A DNA stretch of 64,000 nt from Phoma sp. XZ068. Lineage: Eukaryota > Ascomycota > Dothideomycetes > Pleosporales > Didymellaceae. The position numbers and the translations under genes were made by a program. The stretch covers positions 558,001-622,000 of the forward strand of contig RBKR01000016.1 of NCBI GenBank assembly GCA_004835665.1. Reading direction: 5' to 3'. The notes below the pieces were generated by a model. That model ran no database searches, was not told the DNA's origin, and saw nothing but the letters and a program-made list of their open reading frames with translations. Numbering within the stretch: the first letter of the stretch is position 1; every line of letters starts with the position of its first letter. Positions 45,564 through 57,244 of the stretch are shown one piece after another.

Positions 45564-47441
45564 TCAATCATCAGCATCGATGCCAAATTCATCTTGGACT
45601 TCCACAATCCTCACACCACGTTGGTCGGCAATAAGTCCCATTAAACCCTGACCAACATCCTTTAGCTCGTTGTACTCATGCAGCAACTTGATATGATCCT
45701 TGACAAGCTTGTTCGCCGCAGCCGTAATATCAGCATCCGTAGGTTCGCCATCGTCGTCAGTTAAGTCGACATCGGAGGTTTGGCTCTCTTCAATGAGCAC
45801 CTGAATGGCCGGTAGATTTCCCAGTGAGGCGAGCAATGCGGCCTTTTGCGCTCTTAGCTCAGCGAGTGTAATCTCTTGTGGACTCAAATTGAGCGCTGGG
45901 CCTGGTGACGCAGGTTCACTAGCTTGTGAAGCGGTGGACTGTGATTTTGTTTGTGTTGCAGGTACTGTTGCCGCCAAATTTCCACCGTCGTCTTCAACTT
46001 CGCCATCATGGTGACGATGTGACTGAATTACTTCAGCTGTGCTTCGAGCTGAAAGCGAAGGTACCCTCTCCATTACTATTTTCTCAGATTTCGCGAGAGT
46101 ATGAATTTCTTCTAGGCCTCGTTCGATGGATGAGACTGCCGGCGCCTGGAAAGATACGTTTTCATGCGTGGCTGGTTCTTCCGTCGCGGATCCAAATGTT
46201 ATATCATTAGGCTCAACACGTAGTTCACACGCATCTGCTGCCATGCTCTGGCTTGCTGGATCAGCCGTGGGACCACCACAGCCACTAACCTTGTGGTCGT
46301 TGGTATTGGCAGTAGGCTCAATGTTTGGCAGCAGTGCTGAGGCTCCCGCTGCTGATCTTGCGACCTGTCTAGGCTCCAAATACGCTACCGTGCCGCGACC
46401 ATCGTGTATATCAGGTAAGGTTGTGACGGTCACATGAGGGGCTGGACCGGTGGGGGTTGCTCTCAAGGTGGCAGCGGCTGTTGAACCAAGGTCCAGAGGG
46501 TCTAAAGTGTTGGTCGCTGCGCAAGGTGCGACGTGATTGTTGTCCATTATCATGTCATGGGATTTCCAAGCGGCGGAAGCCGGCGGCTTGACCTAAACGA
46601 TTATGAGCAGAGTTCAATAGCCTGGCATCGTCAGACAGACTGAAGTTTCAAACCCAATGTTATGAACAGGCTCTTCAGCCAGAGGTTCTTCATTGTTAAT
46701 CCCCATATCATTGATGGGAAGATCTGCGGCTATGCCTCGAGGAAACTCCTGTTGGTTGCTAATGACGTTTGCAGAACCATGGTGTCGTGGTGTCGTTAAC
46801 GCTGTGTGGCTGCCATGTGCTTCGCCTTTCGCGCGGTCCTTTGAGATGTTGACATGCTCAACATGGATGGCACCAGTATTCACAGGAATAGGCTCCGGTA
46901 GACTTGGCAGCTGATCGTTTTCCTGGGCGTTACTAATTCTCCTGTGTATGTCTACTGGCGTGGATGTACTTTCGCCAAGCTTTGTTCCAGATGCAATTTC
47001 CGTGATGCTCGAGCTTTGCGCAAAGCAGCTTTCATCATCTACTTTGGCCACATCAAAACAGTAGGTCTGGTGGTCTGCACCGGCCGTGTCGATACTTAAC
47101 AGTGATGGAAGCGTGTCTGCTTTCAATTGTGCTGTCGTAGTGTAAGAGCTTGTGTTAGTCTCTGTCTGCTGTACGGGCTGCAAGTCAATTTCATCAGTAG
47201 GCATTGTCGTGACGTTGGACGAAGGCTTTTCCTGATCGGCATCCAAGCAGCCGGCGCGACTTGAGGCTTCATTGGCATCGTGGTCAGAGAGTTCTTGGTG
47301 AGGGCTAGCCATGGCTTGGGCGTCTTGACGAGATGCCAGGGAAAGCTTGTCAGCAGATGCATCTGAAACAGCAGCAGGCGAAGACGTCAGCGGCTCTTCC
47401 TCACTATCCGCAATCTCAGTGACGTCTGTGCCGACAGTCAT
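45564..47441 (-). CDS. Swi5-domain recombination protein with long disordered N-terminus
   Basis: Exons 46641-47441 and 45564-46592 give 609 residues. The 48-base intron runs from GTCTGT to GTTTAG and joins FETS to VKPPAS in phase. The last 110 residues carry the Swi5/Sae3 domain: a leucine-rich coiled coil ELRAQKAALLASLGNLPAI, then NKLVKDHIKLLHEYNELKDV, GQGLMGLIADQRG and VRIVEVQDEFGI. Swi5 with its partner Sfr1 stimulates Rad51/Dmc1 strand exchange. The first 500 residues are low complexity, rich in Ser, Thr, Ala and acidic residues, unlike yeast Swi5, which is under 100 residues. The two halves could be separate genes if the intron is wrong, but the phase match and absence of a strong second start favour one gene. 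Confidence 0.78.
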
Positions 47442-47771
47442 ATTGCTGCAAGGTGAGTGATGTGTGAGGCGTGCAGCTCGGAGTTAATGGTGTTCGTCGC
47501 CGGGAGCGGCGGAAGGCCCGCTTCTGGAGGCCAATGATGAGGGCGCCTTCCTTTCACGTAAGCAGTAGATTGCGACGCGCATCAATAGGGTCCTCGAAGG
47601 CGACGACGCTTTCTCCTATCTCTCATAGCAGCACACCCTCCGAATAATTCGATAATATCACGAATCCGCCGTTCTATGTCAATTACCGCCTATTAACCTC
47701 CACGCCGGAGCGATCGAAGTTTCTCGACGCATTGGGAGCCTGGCGCATCTCAACCCTGTTCAACATACAAC
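47442..47771. promoter_or_regulatory. Divergent promoter region of the Swi5-domain and Ytp1-like genes
   Basis: 330 bases. A CCAAT box in GGCCAATGA is at 47531-47535, a possible HAP-complex site. No TATA element was assigned. Confidence 0.45.
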
Positions 47772-49279
47772 ATGGTACTAAAACCGAGAGGAGCTGCGCT
47801 CGCAGCAGCGCTGCTTTTCAGCACGGCAGTCACAGCACACGAGCACCACGTGAACAAAATAGTGCAGGGCGAGGCCATATCTGAGGATCCAATCGACTCA
47901 ATATTATGGATACACATCATGTTGCAAGCGCTGGCATGGGGCATCATCTTCCCCACGGGAATGGTTTTAGGTGTAGGGCTCTATGAGAGAGAAGAACGTA
48001 TGATCGACAAGCTGACATCTTCCAGATAACACGCTCGAAATGGCACGTTCCCGTACAAGTTTCCGGTTCCGTCCTTGCCATCATTGGGTACTTCTTGGGC
48101 CACAAACACAAGGGCAGGCAGTTCTCCGAAGACAACATTCACGCCAAATTCGTACCTGTGATCATGCTCATGTTGATTGCTCAAATTGTCATGGGGGTCT
48201 ACCTCAAGCTCCACCTCGAGAAGGGCATTCACGGCAAAATTCGAAGGGTCGTTGTCGTGGCACACGGTGTGGCGGGAAAGGCATTGCCTGTGGTGACCTG
48301 GGTGCAGTTCGTTTTTGGAGGTATCACCGCTCTGGGCTTCTGCAGAGCCGACCATACAGGCCAATGTCTCGCCCACTTCATCATGGGTAGTGCCTTCATC
48401 GCTTATGGCATCATCCTTACGATTCTGCTGCTCGTTGGGCAGATGTGGTTGAAGAGGACCGGCCGCAGCCAGGAGTTCTTCGACTCAATGGTTATTGCAG
48501 CATGGGGATGTGTCAACACCTTCACAGAACACCGCTGGGGTGGTCCATGGGTGCACAACGACTTGCAGCATACATCTATGGGTATCATCTGGTGGGCCGC
48601 CGGACTGGTCGGTGTCTGGCTGAGCCGCAAGAGGAACGGCCAACCAAAGCGAAACCTCATTCCTGGCATGGTCATCTTCGTTACCGGATGGGCAATGTCA
48701 GCTCACCCACAGCATCTACCTATCTCGACCATGATCCACACTGTGTTTGGATTCACTCTCATGGCCGCCGGTGCTGCTCGCATCATCGAGATCGCTTTCG
48801 TGCTAAGGGACCGCAGTTCGGTCACCAACGACCTCGAGAACCCGGACCCAAACAGCTTCCAGTACCTCACGCCCTTCTTGCTGATGGCAGGTGGCTTCCT
48901 CTTCATGGGTGCCACAGAAGAGCAAATGCAACTCCTCGCAGACGCGAACGTTACACATGTCTCCTACGTTCTGATTCTATTCAGCGTGGCCTTCTTGTTA
49001 TTCCTTTGTAAGTACAATGACTCCATCCAACTCGACCAGTCGCTAAGAATACAAACAGTTGCCAACCTACTCATCCACCTCTACGCGGTGTATGCCTTCC
49101 AGGACTCCAAGAACGACGCCGAAGCACCATATACGAACGGAGCACCGAACGGTTACGCAAGGGTTGATCGCAGAGTCAGGGATGCAGAGGAGTTCGAACT
49201 TGAAGGCTTGACCGACGACGACGATGATGAACCGCTCGTACGCAAGGAGGGAAGGACAAATGGACATGTTGCGTTGTGA
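47772..49279 (+). CDS. Ytp1-like polytopic membrane protein (DUF2427 plus Ytp1 domains)
   Basis: Exons 47772-47972, 48026-49007 and 49059-49279 give 467 residues. A signal peptide (about 1-22, ending AVTAHE) is followed by a DUF2427-like part with LWIHIMLQALAWGIIFPTGM and RSKWHVPVQVSGSVLAIIG, resembling cytochrome b561-type helices with His. A Ytp1-type part follows with about seven more helices and the motifs NTFTEHRWGGPW, LQHTSMGIIWW and MSAHPQHL. The tail is acidic (TDDDDDEP). Yeast YTP1 is of unknown function; the His-bearing helices suggest haem or metal binding, which is inference. Intron 2 adds F-A-N at the junction, giving LLFLFANLLIHLYA. Confidence 0.87.
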
Positions 49280-49511
49280 GCGTATTTGCATAGTAAAATC
49301 TTGGAGCATGGCATCGGCGTTAGGAAATTCATTGTTCTACTTCTATCCAACTTGGTAATATGCTGTGTTCAGCATCTGCAATACTGCCGAACCCCCTTGA
49401 CTTCCCGCAAGCTTCACACTCATCCAACAGTCAGTCCAGCTGTAGGGTTCCTGCACGATCCTTCATACCAGAGACTCCAAAGCTCCACCCGTACCAACTG
49501 CACTCACGCAC

Positions 49512-50024
49512 TCACCAAACGCAGAATTCATAGCAATCCTCGAGTTCCGCAGAAACCCTCACCAGCTTAGCACCACACTCCTTCAACCCCTCAAAGCACA
49601 GCTGCATGCCCTTTCCCTCACCCCGCTGAATCTCAACCTCAATCTGCGCCAACATCCGCGTAGACGGCACACTAGCACACAACACCACCGTCAACACAGC
49701 CCACGTAAGTCTCCGCTTGGTTCCACGGGAGAGACAGTATCCAAAGAAGAAGACACCGAGCAGAGTTGATACGTAGAAGAACATTGGATCAGCTGAAACC
49801 GGGATGTGGAAGCATGCCCAGACAGCGAGGGAGGGGAAGAGGAGCCAGTTTATGGGAAAGGCGATGATGTTGAGGAAGACGCGTTCGAGGTCGAGGATGG
49901 ATATGGGATCGTTGTTCTGCATGCTAGGGGGTGGAGTGCTTGTAAGTATTGGAAGGTTGGAAGGTGAGTAAATGTTGATCTGGGAGTTGTGATGAGGGAG
50001 TGGAGATGGGAGATTTTGGTTCAA
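49512..50024 (-). CDS. Small uncharacterised membrane protein
   Basis: Single exon, 170 residues from the first ATG, or 136 from the second (49922, MQNNDPIS). Three hydrophobic segments: about 50-70 (LNIIAFPINWLLFPSLAVWA), 81-97 (FFYVSTLLGVFFFGYCL) and 107-119 (LTWAVLTVVLCAS), then a soluble tail with several Cys. The predicted helices and hydrophilic start support coding. No family recognised. Confidence 0.55.
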   Translation of the reverse strand: MNQNLPSPLPHHNSQINIYSPSNLPILTSTPPPSMQNNDPISILDLERVFLNIIAFPINWLLFPSLAVWACFHIPVSADPMFFYVSTLLGVFFFGYCLSRGTKRRLTWAVLTVVLCASVPSTRMLAQIEVEIQRGEGKGMQLCFEGLKECGAKLVRVSAELEDCYEFCVW

Positions 50025-50235
50025 AATATAAGCTGAAGACGGATTCTATGGTTTGCATGCAGAATCGTGAAGATCTGGAGACAATGAGGTTTTGTTTGCT
50101 GGAAGGCATGTGAATAAATGAATGGATGGTGCTGGTGCATGAAGGTCTGTTTGTACGAGGGAGATAGCCGTGCAAGGTAACAAGTAGTATTTGCTTGTAA
50201 TGAAGCATGCTGAAGATTGCCCGTGGAAACAGGAC

Positions 50236-51111
50236 CTATGAGCTTGCCTGATGAACACTGTCACACTTCTCTCCATCGTGTTTAGCCCTGTCTCCGTCTG
50301 CGCTTCCACGCACGATTACATGTCTTGTATCGCTATGTGTTTGTTGCATTTGCCTAAGTTGCCTTGGAAAGTACTTCTTCACCACAGCCATCTCCCCCAG
50401 ATCCTTCTCATCCGGCAGTGCATTGATCATGGTCCACAAGCCGTCTTTCCCTCTTTTCTCCCATTTCTCCAGCATCCCGATTTCGATCTCTTTGCACGCA
50501 ATACTCATTTCCTCGATCCAACCCAAGAGTGTCGTGGCTTCTAGCTGAATCTCTGCACGTGTCTTTGCTATCCACTGTGTCTGTTGTACAACACACTCAG
50601 AGCGCTGGCACTGTATATCCAGGACCTTGATGCTATTGATAACACCTTGGACGGGAAATGTGTACATCATGAGAGTTGCAGAGTACATGTGTTGCAGCTG
50701 CGTGGCGATATCCATATCAGCAATGAGCTTGGCCAGTCGGGCTCTCAATGCGGCTTTGGAGTCTGGAGATGTAGGGTTGGGATACAAGCGTGTCTGGGTG
50801 CACTTGCGCACAAGACGGTGCATGCGTCTCTGAAGGGTGTCCAGTGAATTGAGGTGGGAAGTAAAGACTGGAATTTGAGCGTGGAATTTTTGAGATATGA
50901 TGTGGAGTGTGTTGCCACATTTCCAGTGAGTACAGAGCTCGGAAGTCTGCAGTAGAATCGATTGTGGCGATGGTAGTTCGGGTGTGTTGCACAGAGTGGG
51001 CGATGAACTAGGCGTTGAGCGTCCTTCTGACGGAGATTTGCTAGACGAAGCCCTTACGTTCGATATGATTGTCGTATTGTCGTCAAGGTCTGACCCTGAA
51101 TACTGGCACAT
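50236..51111 (-). CDS. Uncharacterised helical protein (291 residues)
   Basis: Single exon. Ser-rich first 50 residues, then a largely helical region with repeated charged and hydrophobic heptads (RMHRLVRKCTQ, ALRARLAKLIADMD, WIAKTRAEIQLEATTLLGWI, LEKWEKRGKDGLWTMI). No membrane segment or signal peptide. The composition and length favour a real gene; no family recognised. Transcribed in the same direction as its neighbours on both sides. Confidence 0.6.
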   Translation of the reverse strand: MCQYSGSDLDDNTTIISNVRASSSKSPSEGRSTPSSSPTLCNTPELPSPQSILLQTSELCTHWKCGNTLHIISQKFHAQIPVFTSHLNSLDTLQRRMHRLVRKCTQTRLYPNPTSPDSKAALRARLAKLIADMDIATQLQHMYSATLMMYTFPVQGVINSIKVLDIQCQRSECVVQQTQWIAKTRAEIQLEATTLLGWIEEMSIACKEIEIGMLEKWEKRGKDGLWTMINALPDEKDLGEMAVVKKYFPRQLRQMQQTHSDTRHVIVRGSADGDRAKHDGEKCDSVHQASS

Positions 51112-51321
51112 TGTTGATTGGATAATGTCACCGCTGGTAACGGCACCATGCTCCCCTTATAAGCCATGCGGGGGTACCGCAGGATAACAGGCGGTAGTCT
51201 AAGCGATAGATGATCTGCTCTGTTAGACATTTCAAGGCATGTCTTGGACAGATGTAGGTCTCGAACCAGTGCAATGATTCGATGTCTCTTGTGGTGGTTG
51301 AATCATAGTCTCGCATAGTGC

Positions 51322-53236
51322 TCAAGACGGCAGTCCATCCAGAGCTAAGGCTCTCCTCCTTCTGATCTCTCCGTTGTTCTCTGCCAAAATTTGAGTGTCT
51401 GCCACGAATATGCTGTAATCGATGTTCGTTCCCTTCTCTTTGCCGGCTCCATAAAGCTCCTTGTTCAGATCTTTCGTATCATGTCTGACTAATTGTTTCT
51501 CTCCGAGACCAGTTTTGCGTTTTACCGCTTTTGAAATTGCGAATGCTGCTCTTAGCGGCGTCATCTCATAGCCTTCGTGGATCAAAGTAGACCTGCTCTG
51601 CGCGTCCAGCCATACAATATACATGCTCATACACCATCCAAAATGTATAAACACGAATATGCCAGCAAGCATCGTCGAGAAACCCCATTGATAGGAAGGG
51701 TTCGTTGTGTTGGGAAGACATCTTGACTTTCCCCGCAAATCGGATTGTTGATAGACTTTGCGGTCGTAACAATATGCGGTCGTCGCGTTAAGATCTTGGA
51801 TGTCGTACTTCTGATCGTTGATTTCGTACAGCACTGTTTCGTTACCTTATGACGCGTTAGACCGTGCCGAATGCTTGATTAGGTGAGGGTATGGACGTAC
51901 ATGCGTGGGTCACATATGTAGTGCTCGAGCCGGTCCCGTCGTCGTGCTCCGAGGATTCCCAGGTTCCGCTGCTTCCCGGGAAATTGAACAAGCCTTGCAT
52001 TGTATTTAGCATACATTCGTCATTTGCATGGTGTGTTGATGTCCTTACAAGCCGTGCCTCCCAAATTCCATTCGTTCCACTTGACCAAGTTGAATGACTG
52101 AGAAGTATCAAACGTGCCCGGCGGTGCCAAAGTACCGTTCGGCATCTGGCAGGTACCTGAAAACGTCAGCTTGCTGGCAAGGAAGGATCCGGATAGAGTG
52201 CTGACTGACAGCGAGACAGACGTAGACGGATGTAGTTTGCCTGAATTGAAGAATCGCCAGGACTCGAGCAAACAGGCTCGTCAAAAGTGAAGTTCCTAGT
52301 GCCCGCTATTGCCCAGGAAAGCTTCATTGCAGACGTGGGAATGATGTTGTTCGAATTATCGAGGTCCAGCCAGGGGGTCGATGTACTGTCATAACCCGTC
52401 ATAGCTCCAATGAACATGGGAATGCATAAAACATAGCTTGTGGAAAGAAGAATGTATGCGAATAGAGTTTTCGTCCGCTTGCTGTGTACAGATAGCAGCT
52501 CTTTGCAAAGTGTCCATAGCGAGAGTAGGCTGGGTCCTTCCAGTGCGATGCGTTGAAAGATACGGAAGGATGCGGGGTGACGTTCGATCACGCGCAGTAG
52601 AGCATCAGAGAAGACAACGTATGCTGCCCACCAGGCTAGGAGTTGCACTCCGCGGCCAACGAGAATGTCCCAAGCGACATCAATGGTCTTGACTGTTGAA
52701 AACGAGAATCGACCCCAGGTCTGGTCAAGTACGAAAAGCCCCTCAAGGCCTGTGACAGTCGAGTTTTCCGGTTGATAATCAAGGTTATTGCCACAGCTCA
52801 AGGTCTTAGGTGCAAATACATCGTAGTAGAGCAACGATGATCCTGGGGCATCTCCTGCTCTGGATGTGAAGTAGCCGAGTGCAACCATAGGCAGCACTGC
52901 GCAGCCAAGGAACAGGAAAAAGGCGGACCACTGCTTCTTCGCAGTGAACACCCGGACGAAGAAGGGCCAGAGGTTACTACAGATGAACAACCAAGTGGCG
53001 CTGAGGGCCAGTCGCATGGTTTGCTCAGCAGATCGGACCACAGGCAGTACGACCTGTGCTGTAGTTCTGCACGCTGAATTCCACCAGTTGCGGAATCCCC
53101 ATGTCCATGTCCGGCTCCCTCTCCTTCTCTTTGTCTCTGCAACATCATTTCCCCAAGTTCTTGAGCGATTCGGTGTCCACGGCCCATCCACTGAGTGTAT
53201 TGATACACTCACATCGTCATCTGCCTCCTTTCCCAT
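51322..53236 (-). CDS. Uncharacterised polytopic membrane protein (575 residues)
   Basis: Exons 52222-53236, 52049-52156, 51901-51993 and 51322-51833. Introns of 65, 55 and 67 bases use GTCTGT, GTAAGG and GTACGT donors; the first has a branch CTGAC 12 bases before TTTTCAG. The cytosolic start is acidic then basic. Hydrophobic segments lie near 80-95, 105-125 (FFLFLGCAVLPMVALGYF), 195-215 (LLAWWAAYVVFSDALL), 260-285 (LFAYILLSTSYVLCIPMFIG) and, in the last exon, AGIFVFIHFGWCMSMYIVW. Between the last two is a large Cys- and N-glycosylation-rich ectodomain (NGTLAPPG, TACLFNFPG, LNATTAYC). The layout is shared with lineage-specific membrane proteins of dothideomycetes; function is unknown. Confidence 0.75.
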
Positions 53237-54222
53237 TGCAAATCACGGTCTAAAGTCGTTCGTTCATGCGTGGTCCTAGGATCCGGATCTGTGGCTGGAG
53301 GTTGCTCGTAAACCCCGCAGAGGCTTGAATTGGAGGTCCGGGTCCTGGGGCATGGAGCGTGCAACCTCTCGTGTTTATCAGTGCCACTGCCGAGCCAGCG
53401 CCAAATTAATGCTTGTACACAAGGATGGCGCTGCTTTGCTCCATGCGTGCTAGTGCGATTCGCTGCACTGAAGAGGAAATACAGCGACAGACCTGATGCG
53501 CTCAGGAACACAGAGCAGTGATACATCCGTGCAATTAACCAGACGCACATGAGGCTTGTTATTGTGTTTATCAAGACCTGCTGCGAAGGGCGAGGATACA
53601 GTCAAGGTGAACTCGATGTTGTTTTGGACGCTATATTCGGGCAAGCTGCAGGAACGCGCCTCTTCCGGACGACCCGCGTCGCCGCGTCGCGGCTTTGGGG
53701 CTGTGCAATGTTTTGAAGCATTGCTGCACGAGTAACGTTAATGTTTTCACCGCGTTTACGATAAGTGTTCAACTGGGGATTGATCTCAGGGACATCATTG
53801 TATTGTGAGAGCATACGATGAACGTGCCGGCACGCAATCTGGCAGGGCAAAAGAGTAAACTCCAGTCGTGACACGACAGATGGAGACCTGCTTCATTCAC
53901 TACGGCGTTGAGCTTGCCTTGACTGTTCCATAAACATGCAATATGTCATTTCAAATGAAATTAATACAAATTGCTGATGTTCAAGTTGAGGGCATGATAC
54001 CAGAATACAGCCTGCAGCCCCGCCCGACCCATCTCCGAGTAATCATCAAACAATCTCCTTCGCGAAGCTCCAAGCTTAGGCGTCACCGCCAGCGACACCG
54101 CGGTACGCTCGTGACGTACAACCGCGCAACTTTCGAGGATCGACGAGTCGCCGAAGCTGTACGCCAATGCAAAGAAGATGACTACAGCATCACGATAGCG
54201 GCAAGCCGAAACAAAGCCCCGT
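53237..54222. promoter_or_regulatory. Divergent region upstream of the membrane-protein and VPS18 genes
   Basis: 986 bases with only chance frames. A CCAAT box lies at 54164-54168, about 55 bases upstream of the VPS18 start. The plus-strand frame 53943-54488 is open but lacks motifs and overlaps VPS18 exon 1 out of frame. Confidence 0.45.
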
Positions 54223-57200
54223 ATGGCGTACGACACCTCGAGCGGCTATGCGCCGCCCAGCACGAGCAATGCGCAGGACGATGCATCATTGCCTATGTTC
54301 AGCATAGAGCGCGTGTCGCTGCAGTTCTCCATATCTTCGGACTTTGTTGCGGCTGCAGTAGCCAACAATGTGCTCGTTTTAGCTCTTTCGACCGGGCGCA
54401 TTCTGCGCATCGACTTGGACAGCCCCGCAGACATAGATGGTTCGTAGGACACGGTTTGGCTGTGAAAAGGTTGTGCAAGTCTTACTAACGCATGCATAGA
54501 TATTGATCTGCCTAAGAAGCCCTCGGAGATTGGCGTCATCAAGCGCCTCTTCCTCGACCCCTCCGCGTCGCATCTTATCGTAACAACCACCCTCGCCGAG
54601 AACTACTACCTTCATACACAATCACGAACTCCTAAAGCACTATCACGGCTGAAAGGCGTCGTTATCGAAAGTATCTCATGGAACCCCTCGCAGCCTACAG
54701 CATCGACACGGGAGATCTTAGTTGGAGCATCAGATGGCAATGTTTACGAGGTCTTCATTGAGCCATCGTCCGAGTTCTACCGAAGGGAGGAGCGCTATTT
54801 GAAGAGCGTATACAGCACTACAGATGGACCTATAACTGGCTTGTGGACTGATATCATACCTGGACGGCAGGACCTGCGTCGTGTTGTTATAGCGACGCCG
54901 TCGACATTCGTACAGTTCGCCGGGAAAGTCGGGCGGAATGCACATGAAGGCAGCGGCTCAATCTTCTCAAAGTTCTTCGAGACCGAATCTGCAACCGTGC
55001 ATGAGCTCCCAAACGTATCACCGACAGCCACCTCCCTTCTTGCTGTTTCACCGGAGAACCAACAAACACCAGACCAGGAGCGTCTTAACAGCGAAAGGAT
55101 ATTCGGCTGGCTGACATCGCAGGGTGTGTTGCATGGCAAGCTCTACCTGTCACAAGACATCCCCGACCTTGGAGCCAAGGTTCTGGCGGACTCAAAGTTG
55201 TTGCCTAGATCGCAGATCCCAGCATCACAGACTGCTAGTGGTCGGACTAGAAGAACGAATGATGCAGTGAGCTCAATGATCCTTAGCCAGTGGCATATTT
55301 TGCAATTGGTAGAAGGCAGGGTGGTGGTCATAAGTCGCCTCGATGACACCGTTGTTTTTGATCAAGTCATCCTTGAGCCTGGGCAGAGCGCACTCAGTCT
55401 GGTCGCTGACATCAAGTCGAATACCTACTGGCTGTTCACTACTCGCGAGATCTTTGAAATCGTTGTGACAGACGAAGCCAGAGACGTGTGGAAAATCATG
55501 CTCAAGTCACAACAATTCGAGGCCGCCTCACAGTTCGCGAAGACATCTGCACAGAAGGATGCAGTGGCAACGGCATCTGGAGACTATCTTGTTGGCAAAG
55601 GTCAATATCTGGAGGCAGCTGCTGTGTATGGTCGAAGTACGAAGCCGTTCGAGCAAGTAGCTCTGACGTTCATCGACCAGGGAGAACAGGATGCGCTCCG
55701 AAAATATCTACTCACGAAGCTTTCCACCCTGAAGAGAACTTCGCTCATGCAGCGAACTATGGTAGCTACATGGCTGATCGAGCTATACATGGCGAAACTC
55801 AACACCCTTGACGACACTATCACAACAAAAGCTGAACTCTCAGAGAGCATGAACACCGCAGAAACTCAAGACCACCTATCAGCTATCAGGAAAGACTACC
55901 AAGATTTTGTATCGAAATACAAGACAGATCTAGACCGGAAGACAGCCTACGACATCATTAGCAGCCATGGCAGGGAAGAAGAATTGCTGTACTTCGCCAC
56001 AGTTGTCAACGATTACAACTACGTTCTGTCATACTGGGTGCAACGCGAACGCTGGCAAGAATCTTTGGCTGTGCTCAAGAAGCAGACTGATCCTGAGATC
56101 TTCTACAAGTACAGCAGCGTGCTAATGGCGCAAGTTCCGGTCGAGCTTGTCGAAATCATGATGCGGCAGTCGAATCTCAATGCGCAGAAACTCATCCCGG
56201 CTTTCTTAAACTACAATAACAGCAGCAAAGCTCCCTTGAACCAGAATCAGGCTGTCCGCTATCTACTGTTCGAGATCAATCAACATCAGTCGACTGATGC
56301 CGCGATACATAACACACTCATCTCCATCTACGCGTCACACTCAACGACCGACGAGTCAGCACTACTGGCCTATCTTGAAGGCCAGTCCCTCGCACAAGAG
56401 CAGAACTATGATGCCGACTTTGCTCTGCGCCTCTGCATTCAGCATAAGCGTGTGCAATCGTGCGTGCACATCTACAGCTCTATGGGCCAATATGTACAAG
56501 CTGTAGACCTCGCACTCAAATATGATGAAATAGACCTCGCCAGCAATGTCGCCGACCGCTCCAACACTGAGCCCGCCCTCCGCAAGAAGCTCTGGCTCGC
56601 AATCGCGAAGAAGGTTATTTCGCAGTCCTCGGGCATTAAGACAGCAATCGAGTTCTTACGTCGCGTAGATCTTCTGCGTATCGAAGATTTGATACCGTTC
56701 TTCCCTGACTTTGTAGTCATCGACGACTTCAAGGAAGAAATTTGCACCGCGCTTGAGGACTACAGCCGGAAGATTGATGAGTTGAAGAAGGAGATGGACG
56801 ACTCTGAAGAGACGGCGCATCATATTAAGAGTGACATCAAGGCTCTAGACCAGCGCTACGCCATTGTCGAGCCTGGCGAGCGGTGCTACGTGTGTGGATT
56901 GCCGCTGCTTGCGAGGCAGTTCTTCGTGTTCCCATGCCAGCATGCATTCCATAGTGACTGCCTGGCAAAGAAGGTTGTCGAACTTGCAGGTATCGCGAGG
57001 GGCAAGAGAATCGCAGAGCTGCAGTTAGATGTGAGCAAGGGGACGAGCACAGGGGCGAAGAGAGAGAAGGCGATTAGAGAGCTGGATGCGCTTGTTGGGT
57101 CATCTTGGTAAGTTTGTATCTGTTTGAGGTGGAAACCAACATTGCTAACATGTGGACAGTGTTCTTTGCAGCGAGTTAGCGGTCAGGCTCATTGATGAGC

Positions 57201-57244
57201 CCTTCATCAGCGCGACAGATGATAAGGAAGAGTGGGCGCTATAG
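54223..57244 (+). CDS. VPS18: Vps18/Pep3, CORVET and HOPS tethering subunit
   Basis: Core subunit of both endosome/vacuole tethering complexes. Exons 54223-54439, 54500-57107 and 57160-57244 give 969 residues. An N-terminal Pep3/Vps18 beta-propeller (about 25-400) starts LQFSISSDFVAAAVANNVLVLAL, has ILVGASDGNVYE and continues to WLFTTREIFEIVV. Alpha-solenoid/CHCR repeats cover about 420-850 (AAAVYGRSTKPFEQVALTFI, YDIISSHGREEELLYFA, IPAFLNYN). A coiled coil (RKIDELKKEMDDSEETAHHI) precedes the RING-H2 end CYVCGLPLL...FPCQHAFHSDCL. The last Cys pair, CVLC, lies across the final intron (GTAAGT to GACAG), so splicing is required to complete the RING. Confidence 0.94.

Noticed and set aside
53943..54488. 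181-codon plus-strand open frame before VPS18
   Set aside because: Crosses VPS18 exon 1 out of frame and has His/Arg-rich chance composition.
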